Part shown: positions 1 to 11,540 of the stretch, piece by piece
How the letters are laid out: each line of letters starts with the position of its first letter
Numbering within the stretch: position 1 is the first letter of the stretch
Assembly: GCF_003672135.1 (NCBI RefSeq)
Contig: NC_039510.1
Coordinates: 4,216,001 to 4,280,000, forward strand
Reading direction: 5' to 3'
Length of the DNA stretch: 64,000 nucleotides
Origin: Ooceraea biroi
Taxonomy: Eukaryota > Arthropoda > Insecta > Hymenoptera > Formicidae
Translations under genes and position numbers: made by a program
Notes under the pieces: generated by a model
The model's input: the letters and a program-made list of their open reading frames with translations, nothing else
Databases searched by the model: none
Told to the model about the DNA's origin: nothing

Positions 1-52
1 CGAATGACTACTCTCACATGTGTTTAATAAAGAAAATCTCTATAACAAATAC

Positions 53-2161
53 CTGAATAATAGTTGCGATTTGATCACTGAACACGTCGAAGAGCTTGAC
101 GTCCTGTGGAATTCCCGGCACTTGACTGGGGCTACCCGGACCTCCTACACCGTCGGACCGTTGGCTGAAAGCTGCCAGTCGATCAATTAACGATATAATT
201 ATATTTTTAACATTCACTCCGTTCTGTAACTCCGCGCAGGACTTCAGAAATGCGTTTAACGTTTGCAGGTGGAACTCGTCTGGGAAAACCTGTGGCCAGA
301 TACGTTGACGTTAGTACTCGCCCTTTGCTTGAATAAAAAAATAACATCTTCAAGGAACGTACTTGTATTATACACTCCATGAGATATTCCTGCGCGATTG
401 CGTCTCTGCAGCTGACCACTTGCTCCAAGATCCCCGGCAACACGAGCTACGAACAGTAGTTTTCGTGGTAACGCTCGAGACAAACCTGGCGGATTAGAAT
501 GAAGGAATCGCAATAAGTGTACCTTCTTGTATTTATCTAACGTTACAGATTCCAGCTGACTGAGCCGCACGAGATTCGTTCCCACTAGAATTCTAAGCTC
601 CTCTCTCTCCCTCTCCCTCCTCTCCCTATCCCTGCTGTGACCCTGATGCTGCATGCGTACCCATAACTTATTCATCTCTGCAAAATTCATCAGAACAAAA
701 TCTATGCTGTCACGAACCTGAAAATGAAGTTTCGGGTGTAATGATGCGTTGCGTACGGATAATTTCGCGTGACTACGTGATACGTACGGTTCCGTCCTCG
801 TCGTCGCCCTCGGCAACGTCCGGTAAGATGTTCCTCGTGCATTGCAACAGATAATTTCTCAGGAAGAGACCGCGCAGGGGATGCTGCACACCCCTGCACA
901 TCTCCACGAGGTCTCGCAGTAAATCCCTCTTTAATCCCGGGGTAGTTTTGATGTAAACCAAACCGACGGTGATCAGCAAGTAGCTGCAACATTGATCAGA
1001 TTATTGCACTTTTTTCATTCAGAAAACTGCATCGCAAGGTCATCACGCTGCGACACGCACAGCCTGGGCACGATATTGCCGACATACTGCACCAGCTCGT
1101 AGAGATCCGTGACTTTCCTCCCTTTTTGAAATTCATCCAGCAGGTAAAGCTCCAAGTGCCGCAGTTCATCAGTGATTGCCATGTCTAATGATCGTCATAA
1201 GAAATATTTACAAGCACGCATCACGCAAAGCCAGTGTTTGCAGATTAATTCTCGGATTAACTGAAATTTAAGTTTCCGACTAAAATTATATTATTGATAA
1301 GGATACACAATTCGTAGTAGCTCTTTGGACTGAGAAGCGAAGTTCTGAGCTCGCCCAGCATGGTAGAGGCGTGTTTCAGCGCGTCCATCAGCTTGGACTT
1401 GTCCAGGCAGTGCTTCATCTGGAATGCCTGAACTTTTACGACGCCGATCGCATCCTCCAACAGCTTCTCTTGCTCCTCCATCCCCGTTATGGCAGGCGTC
1501 ATTGGCTGCGAGAAAAACAGAGATACCTACCAGGAACACCGGGTAGTACCAGATAAGCCGTCTAATACAAGCATGCACTACAGATGCTTAAGCTGGGAAT
1601 TACATCAATCGGGAATACAAAACAAGCAATAATCTGCTCGTTAATTCAGAACAGACACTGAGAAGCAAATGTGACCCTTGAAGCAGCACTATTTAACAAT
1701 GCTTATTCCAGTGCTATTTGTGTGATACATTTGCACATATACACGTCTACAACTAATTGTATGACGGCACTTTAAATTGCACTAAAATCTGATTATTTAT
1801 TAAAAAATAATTCTTTTAATCAAAAAGGTCGCGCCTACAGAAAGGTTATATTCGAGTTTACGTGATAAAATTTTAATGAAATTATATGAATCATGCTTTG
1901 TACTTTTTGCGATTTATATAAATTCCAAGTTTTTCTTGAACTAAAAAAATGAGCATGATATTTCCACCGTTGTCCTCAGAAGATCTGCACGAAACAATTT
2001 TCCAGCCTCTCGTGACAGATAACCTTCACGACGCCGCAGGCTAATTTCCCATGCGATAATTAGCGCGATACGGCGTCGAGCCCAGGGGAAAATACTCATT
2101 CACGCCAGCGAAACAGCGAAACTGCGAAACATGCCTCCCAGATTTGCTCAATTCTTACCAT
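53..2161 (-). CDS. VPS35: VPS35, retromer core subunit (N-terminal part, runs off left edge)
   Basis: VPS35 is the scaffold of the endosomal retromer that recycles cargo from endosomes to the Golgi and plasma membrane. Seven coding exons are visible on the minus strand: 2161-2159, 1505-1307, 1184-1061, 983-788, 717-523, 446-363 and 289-53. They give 1038 nt (346 codons) with consistent phases and GT/AG borders. The rest lies beyond position 1; the family is about 790 residues. I recognise family blocks such as EEQEKLLEDAIGVVKVQAFQ, the retromer-binding PRLY motif split across the 1061/983 junction, EMCRGVQHPLRGLFLRNYLL and LRILVGTNLVRLSQLE. The next start, the second Met of MPMTPAITG at 1502, would lose only two residues. 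The ATG at 2161 is chosen because GTAAGA follows it directly and the exon at 1505 then continues in frame. An insect-type insertion, GVGGPGSPSQVPG, sits near codons 315-330. Confidence 0.96.
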
Positions 2162-2594
2162 CTTTTTGAAAAATCGACACAATTATTCGTCGCAACTCGG
2201 ACACTCTGACAAGACACCCAGATACGCCCGACTCCGCCAGAGTTCCGACAAACAACCGCTCATTGGCGCGCCGAGCACACACTTGTACGATGTGCCATGT
2301 GTCTAATCAGAAGATAAATCGCCCTGTGATAAGAACGCCATGAGACTGTCTCTTTAATCTTTCAAATTTTTATGTTTTATAATTTGAATATTAACTAATT
2401 AAATTTTCATACCTCCAATGTAGTTTATAATGTAGATTTTGTACTTCTAATGTAGACCAATACTGGTCCACCCACACTATGATATGCGCAGTATGAAAAG
2501 TACAATTTGTAAAAGTTTGAAAAATTAAAGAAGATCAATGCAACTGTGTGAAAAATGTAATAAATATAAGACATCTGTTTTGTGGATAAAAATA
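2162..2594. other. Intergenic stretch between CCDC97 3' end and VPS35 start
   Basis: This stretch lies upstream of the VPS35 start codon and downstream of CCDC97. The part at about 2165-2300 is GC-richer and probably holds the VPS35 5' untranslated exon and promoter on the minus strand. The remainder is AT-rich with no reading frame of note. No core promoter motif is clear enough to place. Confidence 0.5.
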
Positions 2595-2600
2595 TTTATT
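2595..2600 (-). terminator. Polyadenylation signal of CCDC97
   Basis: The plus-strand bases TTTATT read AATAAA on the minus strand, about 145 bases after the CCDC97 stop codon. This is a normal position for the cleavage and polyadenylation signal. It is assigned by position and motif only. Confidence 0.5.
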
Positions 2601-2742
2601 GCTATTCAATATGCATAAATGCAGGGCTAACTCTCATTATCCATAGAATGTGGATTTGTAGGAGTCTGCTCCTAATGGATAAATAATCTTCTGTGAATCA
2701 ATGCCATTAACAGCGAGGCAATTGAAAAATATGTGTGAAATA

Positions 2743-4190
2743 TTATGTAACCTTCAGTGTTCTCATATATACATCCAGCTCATCCTCAGACTCGCTTTCA
2801 TTCTGCTCGTTACAAGGAAGAACGGTTTCAGGTTCTTCAGAATCGAAGTACTTCTCTTCCTCGTCTCGATTTCTCAATTCCACGTTATCATAAGTCTCAT
2901 TGTCGTCCACAGTGCTGGAAAACAAATAAAGAAAATGTATAAACGGTTACAATTAAATGCCTGAAAAACGTTTTAGAATTTTTATCTCGTTATGCAATCC
3001 AGATATTTAAAGTAACAGTCCACTTATCATGCATCTTCTATAATTATTATTAAAACAACATGCACACATGTAGACATCTTAAATTTTAGTTCACTGTAAA
3101 AGACATTTAATGCAAACGTGTTAATATCAGTATTAATTTACGCTTTTCATGAAATATTTCCACATGTACACGTGAGAGACGCATAACTCGCATGAACCGG
3201 ACTTCCATATAGTACTTTACAACATTGATTAGCACAATAAATATACCTATAATCGAAATCTCTATCTTTACCATCCAGGAAACTCTGATACATGTTCGTA
3301 ACGAATTCTTGCCTAAATAACTGTATCTCTTGGCTCGAAATCATTTGCTGCACCTTACTACTCTGTATTTTCTTATCCTTACAACGAGAGGATTCATCTA
3401 AAGTCCCCCAGTGTTCATGAACCTGTTTATCAGAGTTCGTTGTGTCGGACGCAACATTGTCTCTGCTATCATTAGCATCACCACAATCGTCATTCTCATC
3501 ATCATCCTCATCCGAGTCATTTTCCTCCAGAGCTTCGTCCTCCTCCTTCTGCTGAGATTTCAGCCGCTTCTCCAGCGTGTCCCTCTCGACAGTCTCCATA
3601 AGTATGTCCACGTAATTCGCGTTGCGTGTGTCGATGCTGTCCCTGGCCTTCTTCTCCTCGTCCGTCAGGTACTGGCCCACCAGGTGCTCGTACAGCAACG
3701 GGTTCCTCTTCATCATCTCGCACTCGCTGAAGTACTCGCCCTTCTCGATCAGCCGCTTCAGCGCCTCGTACCTCCTGTTCCTGACGTCGATGCGGCGCGT
3801 GGAGTTGTTGAAGTACCGCCGCAGCCGGTTCACGTGGTAGACCGTCTCGTAATCCTCGCTCCCGCCGAAGTGCTCGAGGTGCTCGGCTTTCAGGTGATGC
3901 CCGAACTTGGCCAGGAACGAGCACCGGCTCTTGCCCAGCAGCTTCCCGGCTATGGTGCGCTTCTCCTCGAACGTCAGCTCGGGCTCTCCTTTCTGCTGGC
4001 TCTTGAAGATCGCCTGGCTGCCAGCCACGTGATCCAGCAGCTCCTTCACGAGGTCATCGTGCATCATCTTCGACGTGGAAATGTCCAGGGCGCGCTCTTC
4101 CCTGCCATTCTCGTTCTCGTCACGCGGGGCGGCTTTCGCCTCCAGGATCATGTTCTCCTTCGTGGCACGAGGCTCCTCCGCCTCGCTCAT
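2743..4190 (-). CDS. CCDC97: CCDC97, coiled-coil domain protein (two exons)
   Basis: The exons are 4190-3247 and 2914-2743 on the minus strand, 1116 nt or 371 residues; the human protein is about 340. The donor splits a Ser codon (AG|C), joining FLDGKDRDFDY to STVDDNETYDN, the conserved acidic C-terminal block that continues NVELRNRDEEEKYFDSEE. The central part has the conserved LLGKSRCSFLAKFG and HVNRLRRYFN segments and MMKRNPLLYEHLVGQYLTDEE. A long low-complexity Asp/Glu stretch (EENDSDEDDDENDD) lies near residues 220-236. The family is nuclear and is reported in association with the SF3b/U2 snRNP splicing factor; no enzyme activity is known. It lies head to tail with VPS35 and diverges from ABCC10. 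Reading through the donor would instead give a different tail ending at 3147, which lacks the conserved block. Confidence 0.93.
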
Positions 4191-5229
4191 CAGGAAGTGG
4201 ATTCAAACGCAGGAAACTGCACGAACCGGACGCAAACGGACGGTTCGCGCGGTATTAGACACACTCGTGTCCCACGCCTCGCTCGGTACAATCTTGGACT
4301 TAACCTATACGGTACGGCAAGGGACGCACTTTTTTGTTCACGTTATCGCCCGCGTTCATTGTTCGGCGCAATATTATTATGCCAGCAGCGTCATTTAGGC
4401 GTTGTTACCGGCGATAAAGGAGATAAACGTGAGATAAAGCAGCGCGGCTCTTTGTCGGCGCGCACGACGTCGAGACGCAAAAATTCGGCTGGCGATCAGC
4501 TGTTGCGCGCGATCGCGTCAGTCTGCCATGCGTCATTGCAAAGGGAAATCTAACCTGTGAGCACGCTCGCCGAGATGACAGTGCGACGGCAAAATGTAAC
4601 GCGCACGAGAGGAGGTCGGAATAAATAGCGTGCAGTGCTCATTAAATACCGTGTGCCTCGATACTTATGGAAATTAGCTGATCAGCAGGTACGTCTCGGC
4701 GCGCGATCCCTCCAATTTGCGTTGTTTGCTTAGCATCACATTAAGCCCCCTTATCTGTCTATAATTGATTATCAATCAGCTAATCAACTCGTGATATCGT
4801 TTCGCAGCTCCCGATGGTGGTTTCGATAATTTTCTTATTTAAAGGCTCCGATTTGTTTAATAATTAATTTACGCGGCTGCATTGTTGAGAATGTGCGCGC
4901 GTAAAGACGTGACGTGAGAGAATCTGAAAACTGTGTAATAATCTGGTGATTAAAGAAAATAATAAGTCATGCTTTATCACGTGTATTATCCACTTTGTTC
5001 ACACGGCGTTTGTTTTCTTCGATCCACTTTGCGAAGATCCTTCGAATTCATGAAAATATATCATGTAACAAAAAATGTATTGTTGCTATATTCTAATCAG
5101 GCATTATTTATATGTTCGACGCGATTGCTTCGCGTTGCTCCAACGGTATTTGTTTAACCTATCGAAGGCAGAGTTCCTCGATTGTGAGTTAATAATTAAT
5201 TAAATAAAATAATTGCAATGTTGCGCAGC
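4191..5229. promoter_or_regulatory. Divergent intergenic region between CCDC97 and ABCC10
   Basis: About 1 kb separates the two start codons on opposite strands, so it should hold both 5' untranslated regions and promoters. The CCDC97 side (4200-4620) is CpG-rich, the middle is mixed, and the ABCC10 side (4830-5220) is AT-rich. A splice-acceptor-like TTGCGCAG lies immediately before the ABCC10 ATG, so a 5' untranslated intron is possible. I could not place a TATA box or initiator with confidence. Confidence 0.45.
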
Positions 5230-8200
5230 ATGGCAGAGACTTGGCTGGATGACGTGGGAAGGTGGCAGTGGAACTGGACGGTGTTGTGCGGACATCCTGG
5301 TGGTATTAATCCGTTGAATCGCGAGACACATGACCTGGACGTCTGCTTCCAGCAGCTCTGGCTTCAGGTAACGCGATGAATCTCGTCCCGCGCCGGGTCT
5401 CCAGCCGCGGAATGAATGGATGAACGTAATCTGTCACCAGACTCTCACGAAATCCATTTTTCAATTTTCCAGACACCAGTATTAGCCCTGATAGCTATCA
5501 CTTCTGCGTACTACTGCGGCAAGAGAAACGGCCTCTCGTCCCGGCAACAACGCGTGTACAACTCTATAAACATAAGAATCCTAATCACCATATGCCTCGC
5601 GATACTGCCTATCGTGAGAGCCTACATCATCCTGACTAACACCACTATTTCTCAGCACAACGGAGTGCAAGAGTACAGTACGCCAGTGCCGGGCGAATCA
5701 CAGACTTCTCTTCGCAGCAACGCCAACTCATCCTTGTATGAGACAAACATCATAAGCAGGATACGCGACGGACTCGACAGCACTGTCAGACAGCTCGCCA
5801 AGGCAGTCCTGTCGCCGGGGGACGTTAGAGACACGACTACTGCTTCACCGTATACCGAGAATTATGAGCTGACGATCGCGGAAGTCACGAATCAATCCAC
5901 TTCAGCCAAACCGGTGGACTATCTCGTGGCCGCTACCGAGGGCCTGGCATGGGTCGTGCATCTCTGCTACCTGCTGAGCCTGAAGCGTGGTCGTAATACC
6001 AATCCGCGGGGCTCGGTGCTGATACGCGCGCTGATATTCCTCCTGATTGTCGTCTCGGTGCTGCTACTACGCAGCCACGTCAATAATAGGCCGAGAGACG
6101 ATGTTTTGCCGAATTTATCGCTGGGTTTCAGCATCAGCGTAGTAACTTTCCTGATACTGTATACCATAACACTGATACCGGGCCCCGGCGGTTCGGAGCG
6201 CGTGTCATCGCGAAATGTCACGGTGAGAATTTTTTCCGGCAGCTGCTGTTATCGCGGAGTCGTCTAGCGAAAAAAGCTCTTTCCTTCTAATCAAGGCGCT
6301 GGTGGCCTTGCGCTACTATTAGCTCGGAGTCTTCAAGCGCGGCGTTATCGTTTACTCGGTGCCTCATGATATCTAGAATCATCGGATTATCAAGTAAACG
6401 GAGATACCGCGGATCAACGAACACATGCGTGTGTTTGCAGGCTGGAGAACGCACCGCGTTACTGAGCAGCCCCACTTCCTCATACGTACAATTCCCGGAG
6501 GAGCAGGATCCAACCTACCTCGGGATTGCTATGGAGGACGCGAGCGTCATCTCCAAGCTCCTGTTCCACTGGGTGACGCCGTTGATGCAGAAAGGCGTCA
6601 AGGGACTGTTAAATCATTCTGATGACTTGTTCGACCTGCCCGATCAGATCAGCACCAACACGATCGGTCATACGATTGACAAACACTTGCATAAAACGGT
6701 AACGGACGATAATCCACAATTATTTTCTCGAGAATGTTTATGGCAATAATAATATCGACAACGATGTCGCAGCCTGCGAGCAACGGAATCGAGAGCAATG
6801 CGGAAACACCCCTGCGTACGGACGTGAAAGTGATCACGAAAAAAACGACACTGTTATATCTGCTGCATCAATGTTTCGGCTGGGAATTCTACGCGGTTGG
6901 AATACTGAAATTCATCTCGGATTGCAGTGGATTTATGGGACCGATGTTACTGAACAAGTTAATCGGTTTTATCGAGGATAAAAAAGAGCCGATCTCGTAT
7001 GGATACCTATACGCGTCTCTGATGATACTCAGTGCTATAATCGGTAAAAATCGTACTCGACTTCGACATTGCTTAAACATCGCAGCATAAAATACGGAAG
7101 TAACAATAAAATTTTACAGGTGCGTTTTGCAATACTCACTTTACGTTCTGGATGTCCGTCGTGGGTTTGAAGATACGTACCGCAATCGTCACTTTAGTCT
7201 ACCGAAAAACACTACATTCTTCTAATATCGATTTAAATCAGAATTTTAATTACGGTGAAATCGTCAATTTCATGAGCACCGACAGCGATCGATTGGTCAA
7301 TAGCTGTCCCAGTTTCCACACGTTTTGGAGCATACCGTTTCAGGTAATCGCACGATGACAGCATGAATCTGTATCTTCCTCGAGCAAGGAAAGCTAAGCA
7401 TTTATATTTTTTCAGTTATTCGTGACGCTGTATCTGCTGCACCAGCAAATCGGAGCCTCGTTCTTAGCTGGCGTTGCGTTTTCGATAATACTTATACCAA
7501 TTAATAAAATCATAGCGAGTAAAATCGGCAAGCTCAGCATTAAACTGATGGAATATAAAGATCAGAGAGTCAGATTAGTAGGAGAAACATTGCGTGGGAT
7601 AACTACGATTAAAGTTAACGTTTGGGAGGAGCACTTCTTAAGAAACATCTTGAGTCAGTGTGCTTTAACACAAATAATTAATAAGTAAGACAATTTTATA
7701 CTTGAGCATATTTGTTCAAATACATTTTTCTTTGTCAGAGCTAAGAGAGAGCGAAGTGAAATATCTACGCAGTAGGAAATATCTGGACGCTCTTTGCGTC
7801 TACTTCTGGGCGACCACGCCTGTGATCATTGCGATATTAACGTTCGGGACGTACGTACTGCTCGGGAATGAACTGGATGCCAAAACAGTGTTCACCAGTA
7901 TGGCGTTGTTGAACATGTTAATAGGACCGTTAAACGCGTTTCCATGGGTTCTAAACGGTCTCACGGAAGCATGGGTATCTCTCAAGAGAATTCAAAGGAT
8001 GATGGACGTACGTAAAGTGAAATTATGATTCGGCGTAAATTCCAATTCTCTCGCACTTGAATATTCAATTTTTACTTCGTTAATTCAGCTGCCGGACATG
8101 GACTCATCGTTGTATTATACGGATATTACTCCCGACGTTGATTTATTGCTGCAAAGCGTAACGTTGACTGTGAACCGTCCAAAGAGTAACGATGCAAGTC

Positions 8201-11200
8201 CGAAAACCGCAATCACTCCGACCTCCAGCACCGAAATGAAGAAAAGCGTTACTTTCGAGGACGACGACGTTTTTGCTTTGCATAATATTAATTTATCCGT
8301 ACAGAAGGTAAGTCTCCAAAATCTTACGACGCTTTTTTCGAATGTAAAACGAATATTCTTTTCTACAGGGACAACTAATTGGTGTTATGGGCATGATTGG
8401 CAGCGGAAAATCTCTGCTGTTAGATGGCATCTTGGCGGAAATCACGAAAACTAGCGGAATCATAGCGGTGAACGACGATCACAAAGGTTTCGGATACGTG
8501 AAGCAAAGTCCCTGGCTGCAACGCGGCACAATTCGCGAAAATATCCTGTTCGGAAAACCGTACGATCACAATAAGTACAAGTAGGTATCAAATGTTCCGA
8601 AAATGGCGCCAGTGTGCATTAAGTTTCCATATTTCTAATTCGATATTAATTAATAATAATTTCAATTCGATATTTGATTTATTACGATACAGGAGCATCT
8701 TGAAAGCTTGCGCTCTCACGTCTGACTTAAATTCGCTACCGAACAAAGACCTGACAGCGGTTGGCGAGGCCGGGAACACCCTGAGCGGCGGTCAGAAGAC
8801 GCGGATTTCCCTCGCACGCGCCGTGTACGCGGATAAAGACATCTACTTGCTGGACGACATATTAGCGACGCTGGACATCAAAGTAGCAAAACACGTTTTC
8901 CAGCACGTGATCCTCGGCTTGCTGCGAAACAAGACGAGAATACTGTGCACGCATCAGACCCAGTATTTGGTACACGCGGATCTCGTCATCGAGATGTCCA
9001 AGGGGAAGATCGTCAATCAGGGAAAACCGAGCGATGTGCTGCCCGATCTGGAAGACTACCTCCTGTCGTCCGAATCACACGAGTCGAACTTAGACGTCAC
9101 GTCCGTGAAACTGGTGCCCAACGAGTTCAGTCGCTCGGAAACGAACGAGATGGATCCATTGCTGGATAAGGAAGCGACTGAAAAAGGCACGGTGCAGCTT
9201 TCGGTATACACGTGCTACGTGAACACTGTGGGACGGTACCTGGCGATCTCGATATTGCTCGCCATGATCCTCATGCAGAGCTCGAGAAACATCACGGATC
9301 TCTGGTTATCGTTCTGGGTGACTCATGCTAACGCCACCGCCAACTCAACCGACATGTCAGGACTCGGAAGGCTGCAATTCTACGACAACAATTCCGGCCC
9401 GCGTGATACGAAGTATTATCTAACGATTTACAGTTTGCTGGCTGTGTTAAACTCGGTCTTCACTTTGATCAGAGCCTTCATCTTCGCGTACGGCGGCGTG
9501 CAAGCGGCTATTATGATGCACAAGCAACTACTGAGGATAATCATGCGGGTAAGTACGGGCAAACATAGCGCAGATGGTTAATTTTTCATTGTAAAATTTA
9601 ATCATGAAGATATTCCTCTTTCAGGCAAAAACAATCTTCTTCGACACGCAACCGCTCGGCAGGATAATAAATAGATTCTCGTCCGACGTATACACGATCG
9701 ATGACTCTCTACCCTTCATCGCCAACATTTTACTAGCAAATCTGTTCGGTTTGATCGCAAGCGTCATAGTCACGGCTTATGGCTTGCCATGGATTTTCCT
9801 GGTATTAGCACCGCTTGTCCCGATCTATCATTGGATACAAAATCATTACAGGTAAGGTCGTTTCACAGATTTATATAAATATATGAATAAAAAAGAGGAT
9901 ATTTTTTCGTTAAAGAAATACATCTTCTAATTTTCCATTATTTTTCAGACTAACGTCGAGAGAAGTGAAACGACTGTCCAGCATCACGCTGTCTCCCTTG
10001 TACGCTCATTTTAGCGAGACTCTGAGTGGACTGACGAGCATCAGAGCGTTTCGCACAGTACCTCGTTTCCAACAAGAGAACGAATTGCTACTGGAAGCCA
10101 GCCAGAAGACGCAATTCTCTTCCATAGCCGCCAGTCAGTGGCTAGCATTGAGGCTGCAATTTATCGGTGTCACTCTTCTGGCTGGTGTCAGCATCATGGC
10201 AGTACTGCAACATCAGTACAACATAGCCGATCCTGGTCTGATCGGTCTAGCGATCACGTACGCCCTGTCCGTAACTGGATTGCTATCCGGGGTGGTGAAC
10301 TCCTTTACGGAGACTGAGCGGGAAATGATCGCGGTGGAGCGAGTCAAACAGTATTTAGATAACGTGCCAACGGAGAACGCGATGGGCGACAATCCGCCTT
10401 ACGCGTGGCCTAGTCAGGGTGTCGTAGAATTTAAAGAAGTCGTTTTAAAATATAGGTAAAATCTCGCAAATTTCTAGCATGCCTGCTGTACGCTCGTAGC
10501 AGTCTCACACATCTCGTCTGACATTCACAGGGATCACCTGGTACCGTCATTGAAGGACGTGACGTTCATGACGCGACCGGCGGAAAAGATAGGCGTCGTC
10601 GGTCGCACTGGTGCCGGCAAGAGCTCGTTGTTAGCCTCGCTGTTCAGATTAACAGAAATCTCATCGGGCAGCATACTAATCGACAACGTGAACGTTCAAA
10701 TGTTACAGATGAAAGCGCTGAGGTAAGCGCTCGTTCGGCGCGATGACAAGTCGAGTAACGAGCCGCGCACCAGGGGATAATTGCACGTCGATGACTAACT
10801 CGAGATAAAAAAATCGTTCTAGATCCCGCATGGCTATTATACCTCAGAATCCGTTTCTCTTCTCGGGCACCATTCGCGAGAACGTGGATCCGCTGAACCA
10901 GTACACCGACATGCATATATACAAGGCCCTCGAGAAGTGTAAGGTGCATTCTTTAGTCTATCGATTGGGCGGCTTGGGAGCGGTATTGGACGAAGGTGGC
11001 AGCAATCTCAGCGCCGGCCAGAGACAATTGTTCTGCTTAGTCAGGGCTGTGCTGCATAATGCCAAGGTACCTCTCTCTCTCTTTTTCTCTCTCTCTTTTT
11101 CTCTCATTCCCAGCGCCATTCGGAGAGAATGATCACTCGCCGATAACTTGATACTCATTTATCGCCGGCAGGTCGTTTGCATCGACGAGGCCACCGCGAA

Positions 11201-11540
11201 TGTAGACCAAGAGACTGATAAGTTTATTCAGGCGACAATCAAGTCTTCCTTCCAAAGCGCGACGGTCATCACCATCGCTCATAGGATAAGGACGATTATG
11301 CACTGTGATAGGTATTTTATTGTCTAGACAATGCTCAGTCAATAAATCTCCTTGCAGAGAGACTTGATCGATTCTGCATGTTTAGTTTGCTGACTCTCGA
11401 AAATATCGTCTTGTCTGCGTAGAGTCCTAGTGATGGGAGACGGAGAGGTGCTGGAATTCGACGAGCCAAATTTATTGATTCAGAACGCCGATTCCTACTT
11501 CTACCACCTGGCCAGCCAAGAATTTTCAGAACAAGAGTGA
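5230..11540 (+). CDS. ABCC10: ABCC10 / multidrug resistance-associated protein 7, full ABC transporter
   Basis: An ATP-driven exporter of the MRP family, expected at the plasma or lysosomal membrane. Sixteen coding exons: 5230-5367, 5473-6222, 6441-6698, 6773-7043, 7120-7343, 7416-7653, 7739-8007, 8089-8307, 8369-8580, 8693-9548, 9625-9851, 9949-10455, 10531-10722, 10823-11066, 11172-11311 and 11423-11540. The total is 4863 nt, 1620 residues, with every phase closing; human ABCC10 is about 1490. Order: N-terminal membrane segments with a long Ser/Thr-rich loop (exon 2), TMD1 (exons 3-7), NBD1 (exons 8-10), TMD2 (exons 10-12), NBD2 (exons 13-16). Family hallmarks include SRELRRLGSLTLSP-like SREVKRLSSITLSPLY and SYALSLTGLLSG-like TYALSVTGLLSGVVNSF. 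The exon 6 donor GTCAGT at 7654 is chosen because it alone fits the phase of exon 7. Start: first ATG of exon 1, no earlier in-frame ATG seen. Confidence 0.95.
8369..9001 (+). other. ABCC10: ABCC10 nucleotide-binding domain 1 motifs
   Basis: In the joined protein, Walker A is GMIGSGKS at residues 797-804, the signature is LSGGQ at 890-894, Walker B is IYLLDD at 910-915, and the H-loop His is 947 in LCTHQTQY. The residue after Walker B is Asp, not the catalytic Glu, as is usual for the first, weakly hydrolysing domain of ABCC proteins. The domain is split by an intron between 8580 and 8693. Confidence 0.9.
10531..11540 (+). other. ABCC10: ABCC10 nucleotide-binding domain 2 motifs
   Basis: Walker A is GRTGAGKS at residues 1414-1421, the Q-loop lies in IIPQNPF (Gln 1462), the signature is LSAGQ at 1516-1520, Walker B with catalytic Glu is VVCIDE at 1536-1541, and the H-loop is IAHR with His 1572. 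All hydrolysis residues are present, so this is the competent site. The signature has Ala where most have Gly; the neighbouring human sequence reads LSLGQ, so variation there is normal for this family. Confidence 0.9.

Noticed and set aside
3411..4553. A 380-residue plus-strand reading frame
   Set aside because: It is antisense to the CCDC97 coding exon and opens only because of codon bias on the other strand; its product is Leu/Val/Arg-rich with no family features.
7654..7688. Reading through the exon 6 donor of ABCC10 (to the TAA near 7688)
   Set aside because: GTCAGT at 7654 gives the phase needed by the next exon (AG CTA AGA) and restores the conserved block; reading on hits a stop.
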